A stretch of DNA of 13,293 nucleotides from positions 1-13,293 of the forward strand of contig JBNKLQ010000174.1 of assembly GCA_050292445.1 (NCBI GenBank), given 5' to 3'. Source of the stretch: Leptofilum sp050292445. GTDB taxonomy: Bacteria; Chloroflexota; Anaerolineae; Promineifilales; Promineifilaceae. The notes under the pieces are model-generated. The model ran no database searches, was not told the origin of the DNA, and worked only from the letters and a program-made list of their open reading frames with translations. Positions 6,731 to 13,293 of the stretch are shown piece by piece; positions within the stretch are counted from its first letter, which is position 1; every line of letters starts with the position of its first letter. The translations under genes and the position numbers were made by a program.

Positions 6731-9700
6731 ATGAAAACAAAGATGATTATACCTTCCCGTTTGCTGCCCTTTTTTGCGCTATTTGGCTTCCTTTTACTCA
6801 TTAGCCTGGCGGCATGTACGGGCGAAGATAAGGTGGTGGAGGGTGCAACGGCCATTCCCACCTCACCTGCAATCCCTACAGAAACGGCCGTTCCAGTGGC
6901 GCAGGAAGAAATCGTTCCGCTTGAAACAGAAGGAACGGCAGTTGCCTCTTCAACTGCCGTTCCTGAAAACAGTCCTGCTGAACCAATGGCACCACACGAA
7001 CCCTGGCATCCCAGCCAAAGTTTAGGTGCTCGTCTCATTGGGGATGTAGACATATCCCCCGATGGCAGCACTGCCCTACTTGGCACTCTGCGTGGTTATT
7101 TAACCATCGTCAACCTCAACGATCTATCCACACAAACGGTGTTTTTTGAACCGAACAGCAGCGTCCGCTACCTCCAATTTTTGCCCGACAGCCAGCATTT
7201 TATCGTGGGCACGACATCTGCCGGGCCAACATTAATCGACAGCCAAACGGGGGAAACTGTACAAACATTCCCATTGGTAGGATCAGAACCACTGGCGCTG
7301 TCTCCAGACGGCACCAAATTGGCTGGCATTAACAACGATTTCAGAACCATTGAAGTTTGGGACATCGTAGCCAATCAACGGATAACCGCCATTGAAGGAA
7401 CCCTTGATCGTGTCAATTCCATGGCCTTTTCCGCAGATGGTAGCCAACTGGCGACCACAAACACGGCCTCATTTTATGCGGGCGTTACCATTTGGGATGT
7501 GGCAACCGGTGAACAAACTCAGTTTTTGCAGGAAGACGATACGCTTGAAGCGGTAACATTTTCGCCAGACGGCCGTTATATCGCCACCGGCTTATCGCTC
7601 TGGGATGCAGTTTCCGGCGAACGGCTGGACAAGTTGGGCTATCAAATAACCTATTCTTGGGATCGGGCATTTGTCGAATTTTCCCCAGACAGCCGACAAT
7701 TACTCATCATCAACCAAAGCGGGCAAGCTACTCTGGTTGATGTAGCCACTTTGGAACCCATCTTCCAAAATATGGGTGGGTCAAATTCGGGCAATTTGGC
7801 TGATTTTTCTCCGGACAGCCAAACTGTTTTGCTGGGCAGCCAACTGTTAGATGCACAAACTGGCGCATTAGCACAACAGTTGGGCGGCCATACGGTAACG
7901 TTTGAACTGGGAAGGGGTATATTTACAGCCGTAACGGTTAGCGACATTTCTCCAGACGGTCGTTTGGCTTTTACCGCTGGTGCCGAGGAAGACAACAATG
8001 GCGACGGCTTTGTGGACCCCAGCATTAAAGTTTGGGAGATAGATTCCGGGAAAATTATCCACACCTTAACCGCAACAGATTATCCTTTCATCGCTGCCAC
8101 ATTTTCCCCCGATGGCACAAAAATATTAGCCAAAGATGAAACCCAGCTGACGCTGTGGGATGTTGCCAGCGGCAGCCAACTTTTTGCTGTTCCCTACACC
8201 TCCAGAAATGACGGGGAAACTGCTCCCCTGGCATTTACACCAGATGGTACACGTTTTTTTGCCACCGATGGGCAGCATGTTTTAACAATGCACGATGCCA
8301 ATACAGGCGAGATTTTGCAAACCTATGCGCATGATGGCAACGAAGTCAAAATAACGGCCGTTGCCATTTTGCCAGACGGGCAAACAGTCATAACCAGCGG
8401 CGAAGCCTTAGCTGGCGCATTCATCCGATCCTGGCAGATTGAGACAGGGGAACTGGTGTCTGATCATCAATTGGATGTGCTATGGGAAGTGAGCGGGATC
8501 GCCATTTCACCAGATGGCACACAATTGGTTAGCCTGGAAAATTATCGAGGCTCCAACGACCCCACCTTGCTGCGCATTTTGAATCCCCAAACATTTGCTG
8601 AACAAACTGCGTTTACCATGAACGGCCGATTTGTCTCTGCCGCTTATTTCCCCGATGGGCAACAACTGCTTGTTGGCGGCGAAGACGGCATCGTCATCCT
8701 GGACATGGCAACTGGTAACCCACTAGAACAGTTCGCCGGATTAACGGAGCATGTGGTCATCTCCGAAAGCGGCGAAAGATTCCTTCTAGACTCTTCCCAG
8801 GTTGTGATCATTTATGAAAAAATACCATTTGTCCCCCTTGCAGATAGCAATGCTTCAGCAGAAGCTCTGGCAGTGGTGCCAACACCTGCCGACAATCCTG
8901 TAGATTCCGCTGAAGAACCCGGCGCCATTGTGGACAATGATGCAATCATCTTTTCGTGGGCTGACCTCAATCAAACGCAGCCTGATGATGTTTACACACA
9001 GGTAAACTACTTCGCCATGTTTGATGTAGGGTTGGGTGATTTGGGTTGTGCCAATTTGTCATTTGGGGCAAATGAAGCAGAAGGCCGTTTTGAGGACTCT
9101 TTTACGCCATTGAATGCCAGCACGGCATTTGTTTACACGCCAAAACCCAATCCCGACTTGTATGATCGCCTCACCCTGTTCTCTTGCGATTGGCGGCGCG
9201 GGGATGCCATAACAGTGCAGCTTATGACGCCGAATGGAGCGGTTTTGGAAAAATCGTTCATTTATGGCGACACCCTGGATACAGGCTCAGCCAGCGCAAC
9301 GGGTGTTGCTGAATTGCTTGTGCTGCCGGACGACCCGTTTGATGAGGGTGAACTGCTGCTGGCCTATACGCCTGGTGCCGGTAAGGCACCCGGTGAGTAC
9401 ACCTTTGTTGTGACCGGCAACGGCCGTACCCTCCAACATACATTCAGCGTCACGCAGCCGACAGGGGCGCGTGTATTTATCACCTCTAATCTGCAAGGGT
9501 ATCAATTCTGGCATTTGGCCCAATTTGAACCGCAAGAAACAATTCGCGTTGTGGCCTATGGGCGCTCAAATTGTGTCAGTGGCGATCCCAACTATTATCA
9601 AATACCGCCCAATATGGCGCCGCTTTGTTTTCAGGGCTGGCAAGAATTCACGGTTGATGCTCAGGGGCAATTGCTGTTCCAAACCCTCCCCACGGCTGAA

Positions 9701-10744
9701 TTCACTTATTTTGCTATCGTTGGCGAACTCTCTGGCACATTTCCCTTAGATTCCTTTATCCAGGCAGAAGTTGTGGAAGCGTATCATCAGGTACGCGCTG
9801 ACTGGTTGCCCTGGTTCTCCGAAAACCAGTCTCTGGATGCCCCCCGTTTTCGCTTGCAGCCAGGGCAGGTTGTGCGCGTCATTGGTGAGTCTGGGGAGCT
9901 GGATCGGGTGCGGTTGAGTGATGGAACGGAGGGATGGGTTGTGTCGGCAGCGTTGGATAAGGCAGATACGGCCGTTCCCAACGACGACATCCCGGTTCAG
10001 TTTAACGGCGACATCACGGCGCTGCCAGAATGGGTGTATCTGCCAGCCGGTACGTATTCTATGGGATCGAGTAACTTTACGGCACAACACACGGAACCGG
10101 CCGAGCAGCCACAGCACCTTGTTACCGTGAATCCGTTTTGGATACAGCGCACCGAAGTGAGCAACGCCAGCTATGCCGACTGTGTTGCCGCTGGCGCCTG
10201 CACCACGCCCACGTCGTCGGCCTCAGCCACACAGGCCAATTATTACGGCAACGACACTTTCGCTGACTACCCCGTCTTGTTTGTCACACAGGATCAGGCG
10301 CAAGCTTACTGCCAATGGGCAGACGGCCGTTTACCCACCGAAGCAGAATGGGAATATGCCGCCCGCTTCCCCACTCGCGACATTTCCTACTACATCTGGG
10401 GAGATAATCCAGCCCAGGCCGATGCCTCTTTGGCAAATTTTGGCAAAAACAGCGGAGATACTATCCCCGTTACCGCTTTACCCGATGGAGCCAACGAGGC
10501 TGGCTTACTCAACCTGCACGGCAACGTATGGGAATGGACGTCCGATTGGTTCGACGCAACTTATTATGCCACCTCCCCTGAGAATAATCCGACCGGTCCG
10601 GCCAGCGGCAATGAAAAAGTAGCACGGGGCGGTAGTTGGAGCACCAATCTGGAATTTATCAGCCTCACCAACCGCTTCAACCGCCGCCCCAATCAGGGCT
10701 ACGACAACCTTGGCTTCCGCTGTGTACGCGTGACCAGCCCCTGA
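6731..10744 (+). CDS. Giant lipoprotein: beta-propellers, SH3-like segment and FGE-sulfatase-like domain
   Basis: 1337 residues from the ATG at 6731. This start places the lipobox LAAC correctly (Cys29), with a weak GGAAA 8 bp upstream; the upstream frame back to 6647 is not used. A Thr/Pro/Ala/Val linker spans about 35-85. From about 96 to 696 there are roughly 13 blade motifs (ISPDG, FSPDG, FSADG, FTPDG or close variants), enough for two seven-bladed propellers of WD40/YVTN type. Residues about 700-1015 are beta-rich without a clear family. Residues about 1035-1078 (FRLQPGQVVRVIGE, then DGTEGWV) look like a bacterial SH3 domain. Residues about 1098-1335 are an FGE-sulfatase/SUMF1 fold: YLPAGTYSMGSS, RLPTEAEWEYAAR, NLHGNVWEWTSDW, ARGGSWS and LGFRCVR. 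The cysteine pair used by true formylglycine-generating enzymes is absent, so a binding or structural role is more likely. It follows the TPR lipoprotein on the same strand. Confidence 0.9.
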   Translation: MKTKMIIPSRLLPFFALFGFLLLISLAACTGEDKVVEGATAIPTSPAIPTETAVPVAQEEIVPLETEGTAVASSTAVPENSPAEPMAPHEPWHPSQSLGARLIGDVDISPDGSTALLGTLRGYLTIVNLNDLSTQTVFFEPNSSVRYLQFLPDSQHFIVGTTSAGPTLIDSQTGETVQTFPLVGSEPLALSPDGTKLAGINNDFRTIEVWDIVANQRITAIEGTLDRVNSMAFSADGSQLATTNTASFYAGVTIWDVATGEQTQFLQEDDTLEAVTFSPDGRYIATGLSLWDAVSGERLDKLGYQITYSWDRAFVEFSPDSRQLLIINQSGQATLVDVATLEPIFQNMGGSNSGNLADFSPDSQTVLLGSQLLDAQTGALAQQLGGHTVTFELGRGIFTAVTVSDISPDGRLAFTAGAEEDNNGDGFVDPSIKVWEIDSGKIIHTLTATDYPFIAATFSPDGTKILAKDETQLTLWDVASGSQLFAVPYTSRNDGETAPLAFTPDGTRFFATDGQHVLTMHDANTGEILQTYAHDGNEVKITAVAILPDGQTVITSGEALAGAFIRSWQIETGELVSDHQLDVLWEVSGIAISPDGTQLVSLENYRGSNDPTLLRILNPQTFAEQTAFTMNGRFVSAAYFPDGQQLLVGGEDGIVILDMATGNPLEQFAGLTEHVVISESGERFLLDSSQVVIIYEKIPFVPLADSNASAEALAVVPTPADNPVDSAEEPGAIVDNDAIIFSWADLNQTQPDDVYTQVNYFAMFDVGLGDLGCANLSFGANEAEGRFEDSFTPLNASTAFVYTPKPNPDLYDRLTLFSCDWRRGDAITVQLMTPNGAVLEKSFIYGDTLDTGSASATGVAELLVLPDDPFDEGELLLAYTPGAGKAPGEYTFVVTGNGRTLQHTFSVTQPTGARVFITSNLQGYQFWHLAQFEPQETIRVVAYGRSNCVSGDPNYYQIPPNMAPLCFQGWQEFTVDAQGQLLFQTLPTAEFTYFAIVGELSGTFPLDSFIQAEVVEAYHQVRADWLPWFSENQSLDAPRFRLQPGQVVRVIGESGELDRVRLSDGTEGWVVSAALDKADTAVPNDDIPVQFNGDITALPEWVYLPAGTYSMGSSNFTAQHTEPAEQPQHLVTVNPFWIQRTEVSNASYADCVAAGACTTPTSSASATQANYYGNDTFADYPVLFVTQDQAQAYCQWADGRLPTEAEWEYAARFPTRDISYYIWGDNPAQADASLANFGKNSGDTIPVTALPDGANEAGLLNLHGNVWEWTSDWFDATYYATSPENNPTGPASGNEKVARGGSWSTNLEFISLTNRFNRRPNQGYDNLGFRCVRVTSP
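6931..6964. repeat. Perfect 14-bp inverted repeat inside the lipoprotein linker
   Basis: AGGAACGGCAGTTG (6931-6944) and CAACTGCCGTTCCT (6951-6964) are exact reverse complements with a 6-base loop. It falls in codons for the low-complexity Thr/Ala/Val/Ser/Pro linker, where protein constraint is low. The arms contain a one-base variant of the ACGGCCGT palindrome seen elsewhere. Confidence 0.8.
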
Positions 10745-10761
10745 TAACTTGTGATGGAGCA

Positions 10762-10802
10762 ACGGCCGTTTCCAGCAGGTCCGGGAATAGGGAAACGGCC
10801 GT
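10762..10802. repeat. 12-bp inverted repeat built on two ACGGCCGT copies
   Basis: ACGGCCGTTTCC (10762-10773) and GGAAACGGCCGT (10791-10802) are exact reverse complements around a 17-base loop, located 18 bp after the propeller lipoprotein's stop. On the plus strand an A-run (10803-10809), not a T-run, follows, so it does not fit an intrinsic terminator for the upstream gene. It may still act as a 3' stabilising or Rho-related structure. Confidence 0.6.
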
Positions 10803-10829
10803 AAAAAAACAAATTCAAAAAGAACAGGA

Positions 10830-10921
10830 CTTTTGCACGGCTCTGGCTGCTCCCCTGACCGAGTCAGCCAGGTGGTCCGGTGAGACACCAGCCACAGCGA
10901 CTAAAATGCGTAAGTCAAAAG
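10830..10921 (+). promoter_or_regulatory. Structured leader of the beta-helix gene, class unassigned
   Basis: CTGGCTGCTC (10843-10852) pairs with GAG-T-CAGCCAG (10861-10871), a 10-bp stem with one bulge and an 8-base loop. GGTG (10879-10882) can pair with CACC (10886-10889). A second CAGCCA copy at 10889-10894 can compete with 10865-10870 for the same left arm. CTTTTG (10830-10835) is complementary to CAAAAG (10916-10921), which overlaps the ribosome-binding site. The fold could therefore control access to the start at 10931. It does not match any riboswitch consensus that I can recall. Confidence 0.35.
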
Positions 10922-10930
10922 GAATAAAAA

Positions 10931-12706
10931 ATGAACTCAATACAAAAACGATGGATAAATGTTGGTTTGTTGGTTTTGCTTTTCATTAGTAGCGTCACCA
11001 TGATGGGGCAGAAATTTACGCCACAAGCCTCAGCTGGTTCTGGTTGTACGGTTGGCGGTGCCGTGATCGCCGATACAACATGGTCACCCTCCGCCTGTGC
11101 TGCCTATACGGCCACTGGCAACATCATTGTCAATGAGGGTGTGACGCTAACGATTGAGCCAGGAACAATCATTCGTTTTGATGCAGGCCTGGGCATGACA
11201 GTACGTGGCACATTAAAAGCAGTGGGTACGGCAGCTTCCCCCATCACCTTCACCTCAAACAACGGTTCTCCTGCACCGGCCGATTGGACCGGCATCTTTT
11301 TTGAAACAACCAGCACCAGTGCGGGGCTTGATGCTGCCTATAACTACGTGTCAGGCAGTATCATCCAATTTAGCACCATTGAATACGCCACTGATGCCAT
11401 CCTGATGGATTATGCCGCCCCATACATCGCGCACAATACCATTCGCTACAATGTACAGGGCATCGTTGGAGATAGCTATACGGCAGCAAGCTATCCCCTC
11501 ACCATTATTCGTGATAACACTATTACTAACAATGGTGGAGCCATCCGAGGGGGTGGTCTGGAGTTCTCTTACGGCAGACGCGCACGCATTATCAATAATT
11601 TAATTAGCCACAATACATCTACTACCAGCGGCGGCGGCATCTATATTTGGACAAATGCTGGAGGCACGGGTCAATACGTCCTTTCTGGCAATACCATTGT
11701 CCATAATATCACCTCAACCAGCACAAATTATGGAAATGGGGGCGGCATTTATATAGCGGGGCGTGCAACGTTAACGAACAATATCATTGCGTACAATCAG
11801 GCACAGGGCACCCAGAGTTATGGGGGAGGCGTTTCATTTTCCGGTGGCACTCTCGAACTGGTGCAAGGAAACTTGGTCTTTCAAAATGAAGCAGCCTATG
11901 GTGCCGGATTGGGCTATGAGATTACGGCCATGGAGGGTGTGACCAGAGATAACGTCATCACAAATAATACGGCCACACTTAATGGTGGTGGTGTCATGTT
12001 CGCTTTCATTAACAACAGTGAGGACCTGATATTTACCCATAACAGCGTCCATGGCAACAATGCAAATGGCGTGACAAACGATGTGGGGACGACAGATAAT
12101 AGCGATCGGGAGGACATTAACGCCATTGAAAATTGGTGGGGTACCACAAATCTAGCAACCATTGAAAGCCATATATTTCATGCGGTTGATGACGCTAATC
12201 GTGCCTTGGTGCTTTTTCAGCCGATTCTAACCGCTTCACCAAGCAGCGAACAAACCATATCTACCAGTGGCGGCACCTTTAACAGTGGCGATGGCGTTGT
12301 GAACCTGACTGTTCCGGCCAATGCCACCACGGAATCTGTTACGATTCAATATAGTCACCTTTTCACCCCTACGGCCGCATTGCCAAATAATTCCCACTTT
12401 GCACTCGGCTTTAACTTGTTTGCCCTTAAAGCAGACGGTACGGTCGTTACCCAATTCGCTCAGCCCTTAACACTCACCATCAATTACCCATCTGACGCAG
12501 AATTAAGCAATATGGGCATTGATGAAAATGATTTAACGCTTTCGTACTGGGATGGCTCCCAATGGCAATCTGTATATCCCTGTACAGGGTGTAGCTTCAA
12601 CGCCAGTCAAAATCGGATCACCGTCTTGATTGACCATTTCACCGAGTTTGCCTTGGTTGCTGAAATACCTGAATATCCAGTGTTCCTACCGATGATTGTC
12701 CGATAA
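10931..12706 (+). CDS. Secreted right-handed parallel beta-helix repeat protein
   Basis: 591 residues. The start at 10931 has an AAAAGGAA ribosome-binding site about 6 bp upstream. Residues 1-35 are a signal peptide (basic MNSIQKR, hydrophobic core, then PQASA). Residues about 60-400 carry short repeats rich in Gly, Asn, Ile and Thr, such as LTIEPGTIIRFDAGLG, NTIRYNVQGIVG, NLISHNTSTTSGGGIYI and NNIIAYNQAQG. This is the pattern of pectate-lyase-like parallel beta-helices (Beta_helix/NosD type). ENWWGTTNLATIESHI, at about 400, is a common closing element of such helices. A beta-sandwich-like C-terminal region follows, and the protein ends YPVFLPMIVR. No lyase catalytic residues can be assigned, so adhesion or a surface role is more likely than polysaccharide cleavage. 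The gene sits 186 bp after the propeller lipoprotein. It contains no copy of the ACGGCCGT palindrome. Confidence 0.88.
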   Translation: MNSIQKRWINVGLLVLLFISSVTMMGQKFTPQASAGSGCTVGGAVIADTTWSPSACAAYTATGNIIVNEGVTLTIEPGTIIRFDAGLGMTVRGTLKAVGTAASPITFTSNNGSPAPADWTGIFFETTSTSAGLDAAYNYVSGSIIQFSTIEYATDAILMDYAAPYIAHNTIRYNVQGIVGDSYTAASYPLTIIRDNTITNNGGAIRGGGLEFSYGRRARIINNLISHNTSTTSGGGIYIWTNAGGTGQYVLSGNTIVHNITSTSTNYGNGGGIYIAGRATLTNNIIAYNQAQGTQSYGGGVSFSGGTLELVQGNLVFQNEAAYGAGLGYEITAMEGVTRDNVITNNTATLNGGGVMFAFINNSEDLIFTHNSVHGNNANGVTNDVGTTDNSDREDINAIENWWGTTNLATIESHIFHAVDDANRALVLFQPILTASPSSEQTISTSGGTFNSGDGVVNLTVPANATTESVTIQYSHLFTPTAALPNNSHFALGFNLFALKADGTVVTQFAQPLTLTINYPSDAELSNMGIDENDLTLSYWDGSQWQSVYPCTGCSFNASQNRITVLIDHFTEFALVAEIPEYPVFLPMIVR

Positions 12707-12728
12707 TACTATTCTATAAACTGGATAC

Positions 12729-13293
12729 ATGATCCAAGAAACTATCACTCACCGCTGTCGCAGATGCGCAGCACCAACAACGTTAAAAATGGCACCAATC
12801 GCTGTGGCAGCCAGCAGTATTGGTGCAAAGATTGTGGCGCTCGGCGTGTCTTACAGCCTAAACGCCATCTGTCGTCTGAAAAAAAGAAACCGCACTGAAC
12901 GTTTACAAAGAACGAGCCAGTATGCGCGGTGTCCAACGAGCGCTTGGGGTTCATCGCCATACCTTGGCTCTCTGGCTGCTAAAGCTTATTGCTCACTTGC
13001 CAGCGTTTCGCACCTCAGTCGAGCCCGCTAAGCCCGGCAACGTTCTCGAACTGAATGAACTCTGGTCTTTTGTCGGCAAACGACAGCAAAAGCGATGGCT
13101 TTGGGTGGCTCTTTGTCGGCGAACACGCCAAATTGTTGCCTTCGTCATTGGTGACCGCAGTGCCAAGACCTGTCGGAAACTGTGGCAACGGATGCCAACA
13201 GCGTACCGACAATGCCGTTCTTTCAGCGACTTATGGCATGCTTACCAGCAGGTAATTACCACAGGCAAACACGCTTCAGTTGGTAAAGAAAGC
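12729..13293 (+). pseudogene. IS1-family transposase, decayed and cut by the window edge
   Basis: Three reading frames together spell an IS1-type InsAB transposase. The frame of the ATG at 12729 gives the first zinc-ribbon pair CRRC (12756-12767). The next frame (ATG at 12764) gives STNNVKNGTNRCGSQQYWCK and the second pair CKDC, and ends at the TGA at 12896-12898. The third frame, from 12886 to the edge, gives a helix-turn-helix (RGVQRALGVHRHTLALWLL) and the catalytic start (LNELWSFVGK, then RTRQIVAF-IGDRS, then SDLWHAYQQVI). Family members normally read LDELWSFV, so the first DDE aspartate is Asn here (codon 13054-13056). The second Asp is kept at 13228-13230. The catalytic Glu and the right end lie outside the window. 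One missing base near 12768 separates the first two frames, so the gene is probably inactive. Confidence 0.8.
12879..12886 (+). other. Putative -1 ribosomal frameshift site in the IS1 transposase
   Basis: A run of seven A followed by G contains A AAA AAG in the reading frame of the first (InsA-like) part. A -1 slip there continues exactly into the 12886 frame that encodes the helix-turn-helix and catalytic domain, and the unshifted frame stops at 12896. Classical IS1 uses a -1 slip at an A-rich heptamer to join InsA and InsB. An ordinary indel in the A-run is the alternative. Confidence 0.5.

Larger units (their letters stand above)
272..10802. repeat. Highly iterated palindrome ACGGCCGT, 21 exact copies
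   Basis: Exact copies start at 272, 445, 1147, 1198, 1731, 1941, 2913, 3656, 4013, 4349, 4667, 5859, 6660, 6884, 7569, 8354, 9420, 9968, 10323, 10762 and 10795. Random expectation for one 8-mer in 13.3 kb near 50% GC is about 0.2. Copies lie in genes on both strands and between genes, in different reading frames (Thr-Ala-Val in one, Asn/Asp-Gly-Arg in another). No copy lies after 10802, although one-base variants such as ACGGCCGC at about 12371 do occur. This is comparable in behaviour to HIP1 (GCGATCGC) of cyanobacteria, though the sequence differs. It is counted by eye, so one or two copies may be missed. Confidence 0.9.
12707..13293 (+). mobile_element. 5' part of an IS1-family insertion sequence
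   Basis: The transposase content defines the element. Its left end must lie in the roughly 50 bp between the beta-helix stop (12706) and the first zinc-ribbon codons (12756). I cannot fix the terminal inverted repeat because its partner is beyond the right edge. The element has not interrupted the beta-helix gene, whose natural C-terminal tail is intact. Confidence 0.65.

Noticed and set aside
10620..10744. Variable region of a diversity-generating retroelement in the FGE-like domain
   Set aside because: FGE-type C-termini are common DGR targets, but there is no reverse transcriptase, no template repeat and no notable AAC/AAT codon enrichment in the window.
10762..10809. Intrinsic terminator after the propeller lipoprotein
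   Set aside because: The stem is followed by A residues on the coding strand, not T residues, and the loop is long.
10830..10921. Known riboswitch (cyclic-di-GMP-I or cobalamin)
   Set aside because: A few bases recall a B12-box-like string, but the conserved cores and overall lengths of those classes are missing.
1..13293. CRISPR arrays, tRNA or rRNA genes
   Set aside because: I saw no regularly spaced long direct repeats, no tRNA-like cloverleaf with a CCA-type end and no rRNA signature sequences.

Overview
The window has the look of an accessory, signalling-rich stretch from a filamentous or multicellular-type bacterium, most plausibly Chloroflexota (Anaerolineae-like). That placement is inference: it rests on the density of STAND-type NB-ARC/TPR regulators, large beta-propeller lipoproteins with an FGE-like domain, and a secreted protein ending in a FLPMIVR tail of the kind I associate with that phylum. 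No rRNA, tRNA or housekeeping gene is present to confirm it.

Left part (1-4695), mostly minus strand. An HTH + NB-ARC ATPase + TPR regulator runs off the left edge (1-1686). Divergent from it is a 45-residue membrane-inserted or secreted peptide gene (1899-2036), with an operator-like half-site cluster and a leader that can form two mutually exclusive hairpins. Convergent with the peptide gene is a two-gene minus-strand operon: a sigma-region-4-like HTH + NB-ARC ATPase (3313-4695) followed 32 bp later by a separate TPR protein (2060-3280). Together the pair resembles the first regulator split into two polypeptides.

Middle part (4938-10744), plus strand. Two exported lipoproteins are encoded: a TPR lipoprotein with a C-terminal jelly-roll-like domain (564 aa) and a 1337-aa lipoprotein with about 13 propeller-blade motifs, a bacterial SH3-like segment and a C-terminal FGE-sulfatase fold lacking the catalytic cysteines. 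Right part: a secreted parallel beta-helix protein (10931-12706) preceded by a structured leader, then the 5' part of an IS1-family transposase that appears decayed (12729 to the right edge).

Overlaid on most of the window is a highly iterated 8-bp palindrome, ACGGCCGT. I count 21 exact copies between 272 and 10802 and none in the last 2.5 kb. Taken together the genes suggest cytoplasmic STAND regulators placed beside cell-surface scaffold or adhesion proteins, possibly with a small exported peptide as a signal. The functional link is inference from proximity only.
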